From assembly GCA_938010715.1 (NCBI GenBank), contig CALLVG010000203.1, positions 1 through 40,844 of the forward strand: a stretch of DNA of 40,844 bases. The letters are read 5' to 3'. A model generated the notes under the pieces. It searched no databases. It was not told where the DNA came from and worked only from the letters and a program-made list of their open reading frames with translations. This document shows positions 32,788 to 40,844 of the stretch, one piece after another. Each line of letters starts with the position of its first letter. Position 1 is the stretch's first letter. This DNA is from an uncultured Saprospiraceae bacterium. GTDB lineage: Bacteria; Bacteroidota; Bacteroidia; Chitinophagales; Saprospiraceae. The position numbers and the translations under genes are program-made.

Positions 32788-33192
32788 ATGGGATTAAAAA
32801 AGCGCGCAAAAGTATCGGCGGAGTTTAGTATGGCCTCATTGACAGATATTATTTTTCTGTTACTGATTTTCTTTATGCTAACCTCCAATATCGCAGGTGT
32901 TCCAAGTATGGATTTGCCAGAGTCTGATTCGAAGACCGTGGCAGGTAACTCCATGAATATTGCGATTACAAAAGATGGAGCGTATAGCTTCAATGGAAAT
33001 ACAATAAGTTCGAGGTTGATTGAGTCAAAACTTCGTCGCACGATGAAGGAAATGGAGATTGATAGAAAGAACGCAACCTTGACAATTGCTGCAGAGAAAG
33101 GTGTTCCATTTAGCAAAGTAACAGCCTTGATGGAAATTGCCGCTAAATTGAAAATGAAAGCCATCATTGCTACTCAACCTACAAAAAAATAG
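32788..33192 (+). CDS. exbD: ExbD/TolR-family biopolymer transport protein (first copy)
   Basis: 134 aa. One membrane helix with the proton-carrying aspartate: SLTDIIFLLLIFFML, Asp20. The periplasmic domain follows (about 50-130), ending in VTALMEIAAKLKMKAIIATQPTKK. Works with ExbB and TonB. The next gene is a second ExbD starting three bases after its stop. Their first 60 nt differ at four positions, and 31 of the first 33 residues are identical, whereas the periplasmic domains are clearly different. Confidence 0.92.
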   Translation: MGLKKRAKVSAEFSMASLTDIIFLLLIFFMLTSNIAGVPSMDLPESDSKTVAGNSMNIAITKDGAYSFNGNTISSRLIESKLRRTMKEMEIDRKNATLTIAAEKGVPFSKVTALMEIAAKLKMKAIIATQPTKK

Positions 33193-33195
33193 AAA

Positions 33196-33597
33196 ATGGG
33201 ATTAAAAAAGCGCTCAAAGGTATCGGCGGAGTTTAGTATGTCTTCATTGACAGATATTATCTTTTTGTTGTTAATCTTTTTTATGCTAACTTCTACCTTG
33301 GTGGCACCCAATTCTTTGAATTTGAAAATGCCTGGAAAGGGGAAACCCAACTCTATCCCTTCTGACGATTTGGATGAGGTGAAAATTGATAGCAAAGGCC
33401 GATATTATTACAATGGTAAAAGAGTCAAGCTCGAATATTTGGACAAAACGCTCGGTAGAAAGGCAAGACTAAAAGGAAGAGAAAATTACAATTTTATTTT
33501 AGCTCCTGACAAAAGGAGTCCTGTTGAATCAGTAGTAGCAGTGATGGATATTGCGTTAAGATTTCATGCAGTAGCGACTTTGGCACCTGACCTATAG
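33196..33597 (+). CDS. exbD: ExbD/TolR-family biopolymer transport protein (second copy)
   Basis: 133 aa. N-terminus MGLKKRSKVSAEFSMSSLTD with Asp20 in the membrane helix, nearly the same as the first copy. The periplasmic domain diverges: SLNLKMPGKGKPNSIPSDDLDEVKIDSKGRYYYNGKRVKLEYLDKTL then VVAVMDIALRFHAVATLAPDL. Two different ExbD proteins with one ExbB is common in Bacteroidota TonB clusters, where both can be needed in one complex. Three-base spacing implies tight cotranslation. Confidence 0.92.
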   Translation: MGLKKRSKVSAEFSMSSLTDIIFLLLIFFMLTSTLVAPNSLNLKMPGKGKPNSIPSDDLDEVKIDSKGRYYYNGKRVKLEYLDKTLGRKARLKGRENYNFILAPDKRSPVESVVAVMDIALRFHAVATLAPDL

Positions 33598-33691
33598 GTG
33601 ATTAGAACGGTATGTTAAGAAATAACAATTCATCCCAAAATTCGTCTAAACTATTCAACCCTGATTTACAAAACCTTTAAATTTTTGAAAA

Positions 33692-34672
33692 ATGCAAGAT
33701 TTCAAAGTAGGTGAATACGAAGATGCAAACAAAAAGAAAAGTGGCGTTATCAGTACTTTACTGACCGCGATTTTGATATTATTGCTTTTTCTTCCTTTGT
33801 TTTCTCATATAGATCCTCCTCCAGGGCAGGAAGGTATTTTGGTGAATCTTGGTGAAATTGACGTCGGGCAAGGGGATGATAATGCACCGCCACCTCGTGA
33901 AACAAAAGAAAAGGAACCAGAAACGGCTCCCGAAGAGGTGAAGGAAGAAACTAAACCTAAGCCAACACCAAAGAAGCCAGAGGTGAAAAAGCCAAAGGTG
34001 AAAACGCCTAAGCCAAAACCAGTTGTAAAGGAAACCGTAACTACCGAAGATCCTGATGCCATTAGAATAAAAAAAGAGAAGGAAAAGAAGAAGCGAGAAG
34101 AAGATAAAAAACGCAAAGAGGAACAAGAAGCAGAAGAGGCAAGAGAAGCAGCAGAAGAAGCTGCTCGTGAGGCAAAAATTGCAGAAGAACGAAGGAAAAA
34201 AGCAATTGCTGCTGAGAAAAAACGTAAGGCAGATGAAGCTGCACGTAGAAAAGCAGAAGCCAAGAAGAAAGCAGATGCGCTTGATGGTTTATTTGGAGAT
34301 GGTGGTGGAAAGGGAAACACCGGCAAGCCTGGCAATCAAGGTGATCCTAACGGAGATCCGAATAGTGATATTTTAGAAGGAAAAAGCACTGGCGCGGGTA
34401 AAGTCGGTGGTGGATTGGGAAGAAGAGGAGTTGTCTCTGCGCCAAAGATTACAGATAATTCTCAAGATACGGGAGTCGTCGTAGTAGATGTTTGTGTTGA
34501 TAGAAATGGACGAGTGACCAAAGCAGAAATTCGCCAAACCAAAACAACAACGACCAGTAGAAGGCTTAAAAGCGTTGCGGTAAAAGGAGCAAAATCTTAT
34601 AAGTTTAAAAAAGATCCTTCTGCTCCAGAGACCCAGTGTGGTACTATCACGGTTGACTTTAGAGTGAGATAA
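33692..34672 (+). CDS. tonB: TonB-family energy transducer
   Basis: 326 aa. Short cytoplasmic N-terminus, one membrane helix (about 17-38), then PPPGQEGILVNLGEIDVGQG, a conserved start of Bacteroidota TonB-like periplasmic parts. A proline/lysine/glutamate-rich stretch (about 65-120) and a charged coiled coil (about 125-205, KKEKEKKKREEDKK) bridge the periplasm. A Gly-rich hinge leads to a C-terminal TonB domain (about 245-326: GVVVVDVCVDRNGRVTKAEI, AVKGAKSYKFKKDP, GTITVDFRVR), which binds TonB-dependent receptors. Last of the exbB-exbD-exbD-tonB unit, followed by a clear terminator. Confidence 0.9.
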   Translation: MQDFKVGEYEDANKKKSGVISTLLTAILILLLFLPLFSHIDPPPGQEGILVNLGEIDVGQGDDNAPPPRETKEKEPETAPEEVKEETKPKPTPKKPEVKKPKVKTPKPKPVVKETVTTEDPDAIRIKKEKEKKKREEDKKRKEEQEAEEAREAAEEAAREAKIAEERRKKAIAAEKKRKADEAARRKAEAKKKADALDGLFGDGGGKGNTGKPGNQGDPNGDPNSDILEGKSTGAGKVGGGLGRRGVVSAPKITDNSQDTGVVVVDVCVDRNGRVTKAEIRQTKTTTTSRRLKSVAVKGAKSYKFKKDPSAPETQCGTITVDFRVR

Positions 34673-34693
34673 ATTTTTTACTACTAAAATTTG

Positions 34694-34732
34694 AAAACCC
34701 GAATTTCTATTGATTGGAAATTCGGGTTTTTT
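34694..34732. terminator. Intrinsic terminator of the exb/tonB operon
   Basis: AAAACCCGAATTTC (34694-34707) pairs with GAAATTCGGGTTTT (34717-34730), followed by further Ts, 22 nt after the tonB stop. Confidence 0.9.
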
Positions 34733-34800
34733 GTTTCTGTGATTTTAGTGAATTATGCTAACCATTTTTAAGATTCACTGTTATCTTACAAATATTATTT

Positions 34801-35382
34801 ATGGCAAATTTCTGGAAACAGGTAAAAGGTTGGTTCAAAGAGGCAGACGAGAGTAGCCCGACAAAACCGTTTATTGAAGAGCGATTGGAACGAACCGATG
34901 CAGAGCAAGAAGATTTGAGGAAATGGAAATTGAGCAATTCTTGCTTGGAACTTTGCAGTGTGGTGTACGATTCATTTTTAGAAGAGAAAAATCATCCAGC
35001 GCTTACTTTTTTGAAGCTGAGGTCTTCTTCAGGTTTTGTCATTGATTTAGAAAAAGAAAAAACAAACTTGAGGGATGCTCAGCGTTTCATGGATTTTTTG
35101 CGAGAAAAAGTATTAGCACTTAATTATAAAAGACAAAATTCGAATTATCGCCTTTATTCCAAAAAAGGTAAAACCGAGAAAATTGAACGTTTCTATATGA
35201 AGCCCCGCCCCAAAATAGTGGAAAGTGGACAGGTTGATCAACTATACGGAAATGTGATTATTGAACTGACGATTCGAGAAGAGGTGCCATTAAGTTTGAA
35301 GTTCCAGGTCAATGGGTACAGTGATCGAAATTATACTGATAGTCGAACTTTTGGAGCATTGATGGAGAAGGTATTTGGTTGA
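34801..35382 (+). CDS. Hypothetical cytoplasmic protein
   Basis: 193 aa, no signal peptide or membrane helix. Starts MANFWKQVKGWFKEADESS, an amphipathic helix. A central segment LTFLKLRSSSGFVIDLEKEKTNLRDAQRFMDFLREKVLALNY is a strand pair followed by a helix. The C-terminal half is beta-rich (RLYSKKGKTEKIERFYMKPRP, YGNVIIELTIREEVPLSLKFQVNGYSDR). I do not recognise a family. It stands alone between the tonB terminator and the convergent thymidine kinase gene. Confidence 0.8.
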   Translation: MANFWKQVKGWFKEADESSPTKPFIEERLERTDAEQEDLRKWKLSNSCLELCSVVYDSFLEEKNHPALTFLKLRSSSGFVIDLEKEKTNLRDAQRFMDFLREKVLALNYKRQNSNYRLYSKKGKTEKIERFYMKPRPKIVESGQVDQLYGNVIIELTIREEVPLSLKFQVNGYSDRNYTDSRTFGALMEKVFG

Positions 35383-35502
35383 TCAGGTTATTAGTTAATT
35401 AGTCAATATGAGTTCACAAAAAAGTATTGATGGTTGTAACCTGTTGATGATGAGTAAGTTGACAACTAATAAACTAATAAACTAATAAACTAATAAACTA
35501 AA
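35383..35502. repeat. Octamer tandem repeat with complementary left arm
   Basis: Four perfect ACTAATAA units plus ACTAA fill 35465-35501, directly beside the thymidine kinase stop codon. Upstream, TTATTAGTTAATTAGTCAA (about 35394-35412) is complementary to the array, so the whole 120-bp gap can fold back. Confidence 0.7.
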
Positions 35503-36096
35503 TCACCCAATCGGTTTCAAATCCAAGATATTCCCCATTGCAAAACAAGTTCGGCAGCGCGGTTCGTAAAGGTCTTTTTCACCGAGAAGAACGGTATCAC
35601 CTTCCTGAGTCAACCTGTAGGAATGGGTAGCGAGGTTACCACAATGGCTGCAAATCGCGTGTACTTTAGTAATATATTCGGCTACTGCGAGGATGTCCGG
35701 AATCGGCCCAAAAGGTCGTCCTTTAAAATCCATGTCAAGTCCAGCTACGATGATTCGAGTACCATTTAGCGCCAATTCTTGTATCACATCTGCTAAATTG
35801 TCGTCAAAGAATTGAGCTTCGTCAACACCAACGACTGCGACATCTTTTGCTAGTTCAAGCAATTCAGAAGAATGTTTGATAGGCGTAGCAAGAATTGAGT
35901 TTTCGTCGTGAGAGACCACTTTGCGTTCATCGTAGCGCGTATCGACTTTTGGTTTGAAAATTTCGACTTTTTGATTAGCAATTTTTGCTCTCTTGAGTCG
36001 TCGGATGAGTTCTTCTGTTTTACCAGAAAACATACTTCCGCAGATAACTTCAATCCAACCGCTGCGTTGACCTTTAAAATGTGGCTCTAAAAACAT
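35503..36096 (-). CDS. tdk: Thymidine kinase (type II)
   Basis: Salvages thymidine to dTMP with ATP. 197 aa, normal for the type II family. Walker A GSMFSGKT at residues 20-27, the Walker-B-like VGVDEAQFF, and the lasso-loop region [28 protein letters not shown] structural zinc site is formed by CSHCGN and CRTC. Its stop codon abuts an octamer repeat; upstream it is divergent from the proline-rich gene. Confidence 0.96.
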   Translation of the reverse strand: MFLEPHFKGQRSGWIEVICGSMFSGKTEELIRRLKRAKIANQKVEIFKPKVDTRYDERKVVSHDENSILATPIKHSSELLELAKDVAVVGVDEAQFFDDNLADVIQELALNGTRIIVAGLDMDFKGRPFGPIPDILAVAEYITKVHAICSHCGNLATHSYRLTQEGDTVLLGEKDLYEPRCRTCFAMGNILDLKPIG

Positions 36097-36223
36097 GTGA
36101 ATCTTTTCGACGTTAGTTTATAATGCAAAGCTAAAATCTTAATTTACTTCTTTTAAAAATTTTTACTTTTACGTTGGGGTTGTTGATAACTTCATTGATT
36201 TTTACTAAACAAGGATACGAATA

Positions 36224-36994
36224 ATGAATATAGACAAGGCAAAAATTCTTTTAGACAAAATAAATGTTTTGATGCGAAGCATTGCGGTCGCTCCCAATCA
36301 GGTTGCTGAAATCGAGAAAGATTTGATGAAAAATTACATCCGTCAACTTTACGAATCAGTTTTGGAAGAGGATGGTGTTATTGTAAAAACACCCTCAAAA
36401 CCTTTACCTACGAAAAAACAACCAGCTCCAAAGCCAGCGGTGGTTGCGCCAGTTGCAGAGCCAGAGATTGCGCCAGTACAGACAGCAGCACCAGTAGTTG
36501 TATCAGCACCAAAGCCAGTGCCGACTCCAAAACCAAAACCAACGCCACCACCTCCTCCTCCTCCTCCTGTCCCAGAACCAGTAATAGAAGTGGAGGTCGT
36601 TGAACCAACACCAACACCTGCGCCGACTCCGACCCCAAAGCCAGTGCCGAAACCTGTCTTTGTTCCTGCTCCAATTAGTGTAAATCCTGATTTGGAAGAA
36701 ATTTTTAATTTGCCAAATGCGACTGATTTGGGTGAAAAGTTGAGTCAATCAAATATTAAAGATTTGACAAAAGCATTTAGTATCAACGATAAAATATTGA
36801 CGATTAAGGAGTTGTTTGGTGGAGACAATGCTTTATTTCAAGATACTTTAAAAGCATTAAATAAAATGTCTTCCTTCGAAGAAGCGAAAAATTATTTATT
36901 GACAAATGTCGCGAGTAAAAATGACTGGGTCAAAGCGTCCAAACAAAAGAAAGCGAAGGTCTTCGCGAAATTAATAAAACGAAGGTTCAATTAA
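36224..36994 (+). CDS. Proline-rich linker protein with conserved Bacteroidota C-terminal helical domain
   Basis: 256 aa, no signal peptide. Residues 1-48 form a helix (MNIDKAKILLDKINVLMRSI). Residues about 55-150 are almost only Pro, Ala, Val, Lys and Thr, including a run of eight prolines after PKPTP, and should be an extended linker. The C-terminal 95 residues (LEEIFNLPNATDLGEKL, AFSINDKILTIKELFGGDNALFQDTLKALN, VFAKLIKRRF) match a helical module common at the ends of uncharacterised Bacteroidota proteins. The function is unknown. The low-complexity DNA is prone to spurious antisense frames. Confidence 0.85.
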   Translation: MNIDKAKILLDKINVLMRSIAVAPNQVAEIEKDLMKNYIRQLYESVLEEDGVIVKTPSKPLPTKKQPAPKPAVVAPVAEPEIAPVQTAAPVVVSAPKPVPTPKPKPTPPPPPPPPVPEPVIEVEVVEPTPTPAPTPTPKPVPKPVFVPAPISVNPDLEEIFNLPNATDLGEKLSQSNIKDLTKAFSINDKILTIKELFGGDNALFQDTLKALNKMSSFEEAKNYLLTNVASKNDWVKASKQKKAKVFAKLIKRRFN

Positions 36995-37086
36995 TCATCT
37001 TGATTAGAAGTGCTATTGTGGTTGTTTAAAAACTCATTGATTGGCTGCAAGTGACAAATTTGATAAGAAATTTCAAAAAATAGAAA

Positions 37087-37791
37087 ATGCCTATGTTTGA
37101 AAAAAGAGTCGTAAATGCAATAAAGTATCCTGCTTATTTTATTCTATTGATTTGGGCAGTTCACTTGTTCCAATTCGTAACGCCCTTTGATCTTTCTTAC
37201 TTAGGAACTTATCCACGGACGACTTTTGGTTTGAGAGGCGTGATATTTTCGCCCTTGTTGCACAGTGGTTTTCCACATTTGATCAATAACTCAATTCCGA
37301 TGTTTGCGCTTTCTGCGCTTATCTATTTCTTTTTTCCTCGGATAGCTACTAAGTCAATTTTAATGATTTATGTGCTTTCAGGATTGGCTGTATGGGGTTT
37401 TGGTCGATCTGTTTTTCATATTGGAGCGAGTGGGGTAGTATATGGCTTGGTGGCATTTGTTTTTTGGACGGGTATCTTTAGAAGAAATGTAAAATCAATC
37501 GTTCTATCCTTGATAGTTGGTTTTTATTATAGTGGAATGTTTATGGGAATACTCCCCAATCAAGAAGGAATCAGTTGGGAAAGCCACCTGCTTGGAGGAA
37601 TAGTTGGCATATTTGTAGCCTACTGGCTGCGGTATCAAATTGAAACAGATGAAGAACCCAAACGGTACTCCTGGGAAGATGAACCCGACAACAGTTCATT
37701 CTTTTTAAATAGAGATACTTTTGAAAAAACGAAAGAAGAACGCCGAAGAGAGGAAGACAGTGAGGATAACTGGTTTACAACAATTTCGTAA
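37087..37791 (+). CDS. Rhomboid family intramembrane serine protease
   Basis: 234 aa with about six membrane helices. HLINNS carries the histidine/asparagine pair of the oxyanion region. FHIGASGVVYGL gives the catalytic serine Ser115 in GASG, and SWESHLLGGIVGI gives the catalytic His167 with the GG of the last helix. All needed catalytic positions are present. A charged tail of about 45 residues (EEPKRYSWEDEPD..RRREEDSED) is cytoplasmic. Rhomboids cut membrane proteins within or near the bilayer; the substrate is unknown. It is convergent with the DUF5723-like gene, 48 nt between stops. Confidence 0.92.
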   Translation: MPMFEKRVVNAIKYPAYFILLIWAVHLFQFVTPFDLSYLGTYPRTTFGLRGVIFSPLLHSGFPHLINNSIPMFALSALIYFFFPRIATKSILMIYVLSGLAVWGFGRSVFHIGASGVVYGLVAFVFWTGIFRRNVKSIVLSLIVGFYYSGMFMGILPNQEGISWESHLLGGIVGIFVAYWLRYQIETDEEPKRYSWEDEPDNSSFFLNRDTFEKTKEERRREEDSEDNWFTTIS

Positions 37792-37839
37792 GGAATGTAA
37801 ATTTATTTTTGAACCATTCCTAATCAGACTACTTAGAAC

Positions 37840-39294
37840 CTAAAATTTATAACATTTTGGTGCCTTTCCACCTCTTCTACCTGATCTAATCTTAGACTCA
37901 CCTGAACTCCAAAATGGATTCAATTTCAACGCAACAAAAAACTCAGTAGAACGAAAATCGGAAGAAGAAAAAATACTTCCAATGTTTTCTGTTCCGATGA
38001 TTAATGGGCCAAGTCTGCCCGCAAGCCCTATATTGAAATCATTCCAATTATTAAAAACAACTGGTACATAACCTCCAAAGATTCGATGCTCAAATCGAGG
38101 GGTGACAGACAAGTGCGAACCAATTCCAGGTTGGATTTTGCCAAGGTTTAAAGGTTGAACAAAACTTGCATTGACATACACATTAGGTGCCAAATTTACA
38201 TCACCGCTAAGATTAAAGGTGGTGGGTAAGCTCATTCTAAATTCAGTTTCGGGCGCAGCGTTTTGATCTTTCAAAACAGCAGTTCTGAATTGTTGGACGG
38301 CATCATCCAAGTCACTCGGCTCTGTATATTGGGTATAATCACTATCAGCTAACTCAATGTAGTCTGATGAATTTAATTGGTGAGCAGAGGCGTTTTTGTT
38401 AAAGTTGATAGCTCCAATATTTGTAATAGCTGCTGCAATTTTGAAGTCATACCTTTTGTCTGTATCTCTACTGTCTGCAATATAAACGGCTCCGATATCA
38501 AGTCCTACGCCCGCTCCGTTTTTGGTGGCAGAGGCATCGGGAAAACTATTGGTAAAGCTATTTGTATATCCAAAAGCGATGTTGGTCTGGTTGCCAGCAA
38601 TAGAGTCGCTTGGAAGTTTAGTCAGGTTGAATGCTTCTTCCAATTCAAAATAGCCAGCTTCATATCCTTGTAGCATTTTTACGCTTCCTCCCACAGAAAT
38701 AGTCCCGCTGGTCAAATCAGTTTTATAACTATAATTCAATCCTATCTCGGACCAAGTCATGATTGCACCCATAAAAGGAGTAACCGCTAGTGGCTGATTG
38801 AGTGGATGCGCATCATATTCCCAATAAGAAAAAGCGGCTGGTATGTTTTGAGAGCCAAAAACAGCATGTGCGCCTGTGAATAATCCAATATTATGCTTTT
38901 CAGTTAATTTGAAATGAACGGATGGCCCCATTAAATGTGACTGAGAAGTGACATACCTTTTTTTAGCACCGCGATAAAAATCAAGTACAAAGTCAGCATT
39001 ACTTGGTTCGCCACGGAGTTCAGGTTCGAATTCAAAACTGAAATCATTTCTCTTAGAATAAAAATTCCAAAGACTTCCATTTCTAAGGTATCCGTAATTA
39101 TTATCAAAAAATTGCTCGAACCCAATTAGGTTAATATCCCAACGATAAGGAGTACTGGAAGGAGCTGCAGGATTGATTGTTACACTATTGATTCCAGCGT
39201 AATTGTCTGTCAGCCAACCAGCTTGGTACTGCCCCAAAAGAGAAAAAGTTGAAAATAAAAAGAGTCCTAAAAAAAGTGTGAAAGTCTTTTTCAT
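37840..39294 (-). CDS. Outer-membrane beta-barrel protein, DUF5723-like
   Basis: 484 aa. Signal peptide 1-21 (FSLLGQ). YQAGWLTDNYAGINSVTINPAAPSSTPYRWDINLIG at the start of the mature protein is typical of the DUF5723 outer-membrane family. The body is alternating beta strands with SHLMGPSVHFKLTEKHNIGLFTGAHA, FKIAAAITNIGAINF and LSVTPRFEHRIFGGYVPVVF. Some related proteins carry a C-terminal OmpA domain; this one does not and ends in a basic RSGRRGGKAPKCYKF tail. Probably a barrel with unknown cargo or structural role. Confidence 0.82.
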   Translation of the reverse strand: MKKTFTLFLGLFLFSTFSLLGQYQAGWLTDNYAGINSVTINPAAPSSTPYRWDINLIGFEQFFDNNYGYLRNGSLWNFYSKRNDFSFEFEPELRGEPSNADFVLDFYRGAKKRYVTSQSHLMGPSVHFKLTEKHNIGLFTGAHAVFGSQNIPAAFSYWEYDAHPLNQPLAVTPFMGAIMTWSEIGLNYSYKTDLTSGTISVGGSVKMLQGYEAGYFELEEAFNLTKLPSDSIAGNQTNIAFGYTNSFTNSFPDASATKNGAGVGLDIGAVYIADSRDTDKRYDFKIAAAITNIGAINFNKNASAHQLNSSDYIELADSDYTQYTEPSDLDDAVQQFRTAVLKDQNAAPETEFRMSLPTTFNLSGDVNLAPNVYVNASFVQPLNLGKIQPGIGSHLSVTPRFEHRIFGGYVPVVFNNWNDFNIGLAGRLGPLIIGTENIGSIFSSSDFRSTEFFVALKLNPFWSSGESKIRSGRRGGKAPKCYKF

Positions 39295-39430
39295 CTGATT
39301 ATAATTTGTACTGCTTGATTTTTACACTTTCAAATCCCATCTTTGAAAGTGCCCCTTAAATAGTTAGATAGTCAATTTAAACATACTCTAACTATTAAGA
39401 TTTAAAAATGCAAAAATGTTGCCTGAAAAA

Positions 39431-39790
39431 TTAAAACAATTTGGCAATTTTAGGTGCGAAGATAATTAGGCCAACTAATACAGCACCAATTGAAAGAATA
39501 AGTACTGCTCCAGCCGCTAGATCCTTTGTTTTTCCTGCCAAAGGATGCACCTTAGGAGAAACCAAATCTGTAAGGTTTTCGATGGCAGTGTTGAATGCTT
39601 CTGCCATGATAACGAGTGTGATGCACAAAGTTACGAAACACCATTCCGTAATCGAAATTTTTAACATCCATCCAACTACAATGGTGATGGTCGCAACGAT
39701 AAGATGTATGCGTGCATTCGTTTCTTCTTTGAAAAGTATGGAAATGCCATTGAAGGCATACCGAAAACTCTTAAATAGTTTTACTAACAT
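39431..39790 (-). CDS. dgkA: Diacylglycerol kinase family protein (DgkA/UdpK-type)
   Basis: 119-aa integral membrane kinase with three helices. RYAFNGI near the N-terminus, then the signature AEAFNTAIENLTDLV, followed by HPLAGKTKDLAAGAVLI. These are the metal- and ATP-binding marks of small membrane lipid kinases, which recycle diacylglycerol or undecaprenol. The Bacteroidota type cannot be placed on either substrate from sequence alone. Its ATG (39788-39790) lies inside the last codons of the upstream EEP gene, a 20-nt overlap, so the pair is cotranscribed. Confidence 0.92.
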   Translation of the reverse strand: MLVKLFKSFRYAFNGISILFKEETNARIHLIVATITIVVGWMLKISITEWCFVTLCITLVIMAEAFNTAIENLTDLVSPKVHPLAGKTKDLAAGAVLILSIGAVLVGLIIFAPKIAKLF

Positions 39791-40754
39791 TTAGTGTCTT
39801 GGGAGTAGGTTTAAATTCGTAAATACCCATGATTCCTAAATGGGAAGTTTCCTTTCCGTCTAAAGTTTCGAAATCGAGACAACGTAGATGATTGGAGTAA
39901 AAAATGTGATCAACTGGAATTTCCATAAAATCCATCTGGCCACTTGGGAAAGTTGGCGAAATGCCCTTACGGCTATCTTTTAGTCCACTCGAATTTCTAA
40001 ACTCTTTTATTTCATAACTCCAACTTACGGCATTGTACTCGCCGAGCGTAATATAAGGGGCATCAAACTCTTTGATTTTATCACTCAAAACATTTAGATG
40101 TGAAACCAATTGATTGTAGCTGGTTTTGTCCTTCGCTGGCAATGTATGAGAACTGATCAAATTTATTTTTGAGTATGGCGTGCTTACTTTTCCAATCAAA
40201 TTGGGTTTGTTGTTGAAATGGAAGGTATCAATTGATTCCAACGGATATTTTGACAATAAGGCAAGACCACAAAACCCCGTATCTGGAATCATGATCATTG
40301 ATGGATAGAATTCAATCATACACGCGGATAACTCAGCCGCCCACAAGTGATCAATTTCTTGAATCGAAACTAAATCTGCATTATGACTTTTGATCAACTC
40401 AATCGTTTCAGAAATAGATTCTACAGATTTGGAAGTGCTAAAATGCGCCACAGAGATGACGTTGTTTTGATTTGTTTTAATATTAGAATCTGTGAAAGGG
40501 CTATCAACAGAATTGTTTAAATGAAAACAAAGTGCTGCACAACAGGCAAAACTGGTAAACATCAATCTTGATTGTTTCAAAAACATCAATGCAAATCCCA
40601 AGAATAGGTAGCTAAACATGATTTGATTAGCATAATTTGCTGCCCATTTAAAATAAAGGTAGCTAGGTGTATAAATACACAGCGCTGCTCCAAGAATTAG
40701 AACAAAAGAGATTCCGAATTGGAATATTGGACTATTAATCGCTTTGGGTATCAT
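39771..40754 (-). CDS. Membrane-anchored endonuclease/exonuclease/phosphatase-fold protein
   Basis: 327 aa. Two to three N-terminal helices (about 12-32, 43-59 and 62-80) anchor an EEP domain (about 98-315). Fold marks: LVSIQEID with Glu133, SSHTLPA with His203, ITLGEYNAVSW at 236-245, VDHIF with Asp282, and SHLGIMG with His305. Two active-site motifs depart from the family norm: the usual GDxN reads GEYN (Glu239) and the usual SDH reads TSH. So metal use or catalysis may be altered. Typical relatives are membrane-bound phosphodiesterase-like proteins of unknown substrate. Overlaps dgkA by 20 nt, suggesting a shared lipid or envelope role. Confidence 0.83.
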   Translation of the reverse strand: MIPKAINSPIFQFGISFVLILGAALCIYTPSYLYFKWAANYANQIMFSYLFLGFALMFLKQSRLMFTSFACCAALCFHLNNSVDSPFTDSNIKTNQNNVISVAHFSTSKSVESISETIELIKSHNADLVSIQEIDHLWAAELSACMIEFYPSMIMIPDTGFCGLALLSKYPLESIDTFHFNNKPNLIGKVSTPYSKINLISSHTLPAKDKTSYNQLVSHLNVLSDKIKEFDAPYITLGEYNAVSWSYEIKEFRNSSGLKDSRKGISPTFPSGQMDFMEIPVDHIFYSNHLRCLDFETLDGKETSHLGIMGIYEFKPTPKTLNVSKTI

Positions 40755-40844
40755 GATTATGGGAAGTTATAAAGGTTTTCATCTGGGCTCGTGCTGCAAA
40801 AATAAGGGATATATTAATAATAAACCTTATTAATAATCTTTATT

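Noticed and set aside
33779-34335. Long antisense ORFs opposite tonB
   Set aside because: They mirror the Lys/Glu/Pro-rich coding strand and have only biased composition.
36408-36748. Antisense ORFs opposite the proline-rich linker
   Set aside because: Low-complexity proline codons remove stops on the other strand; the predicted peptides are compositional artefacts.

Overview
The window looks like a chromosomal segment of a Bacteroidota bacterium, most likely of the Saprospiria/Saprospirales type; the rank below phylum is a guess. The evidence is as follows. Four secreted proteins end in type IX secretion system (T9SS) C-terminal sorting domains. One lipoprotein carries a Bacteroidota-type surface-export signal. 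Start codons lack Shine-Dalgarno sequences. A few upstream regions carry TAnnTTTG-like -7 boxes. The gene set also fits: DUF4197, a DUF5723-like protein, and coaX next to an outer-membrane protein and a TPR protein. I see no rRNA, tRNA, CRISPR array, transposase or phage gene. No gene is cut by the window edges.

Layout. 1-4369: tail-specific protease (prc, minus), an 857-nt repeat-bearing gap, then tatC with a small membrane protein. 4370-7352: a T9SS-exported metzincin protease preceded directly by ten CTTAAA hexamers, then a probable surface lipoprotein. 7353-14121: small accessory genes (membrane protein, cupin, TruC-like pseudouridine synthase, CotH-kinase T9SS protein overlapping a TfoX-like gene, FAD dehydrogenase, DUF4197 lipoprotein). 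14278-20278: a kelch/GEVED T9SS protein, a short ExbB-like protein, a small membrane protein and an 801-aa beta-helix T9SS protein. 20694-24288: the translation cluster rplM-rpsI-rpsB-tsf, then pyrH set apart by a repeat-filled gap. 24728-29675: a minus-strand run of coaX, outer-membrane protein, TPR protein, lipoprotein and a small basic protein. 29890-34672: SPOR protein, SGNH-like protein, then exbB-exbD-exbD-tonB. 34801-40754: unknown protein, thymidine kinase, proline-rich protein, rhomboid protease, DUF5723-like barrel protein, dgkA and a membrane-anchored EEP-fold protein.

Together the genes serve envelope and surface biology (Tat export, T9SS cargo, TonB energy transduction, outer-membrane barrels, SPOR/cell wall, rhomboid, DgkA) around a core translation operon. 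The CDS are mostly ordinary for the phylum. The unusual part is the DNA between genes. It is dense in small non-coding elements: an 18-bp terminal-inverted-repeat element present as two full copies and one half copy, a three-copy element built around an A6...T6-flanked GC hairpin, nested palindromes, heptamer and octamer arrays, and two identical 32-bp terminators 6.4 kb apart. The hexamer array abutting the protease start codon is the best candidate for a switchable locus.
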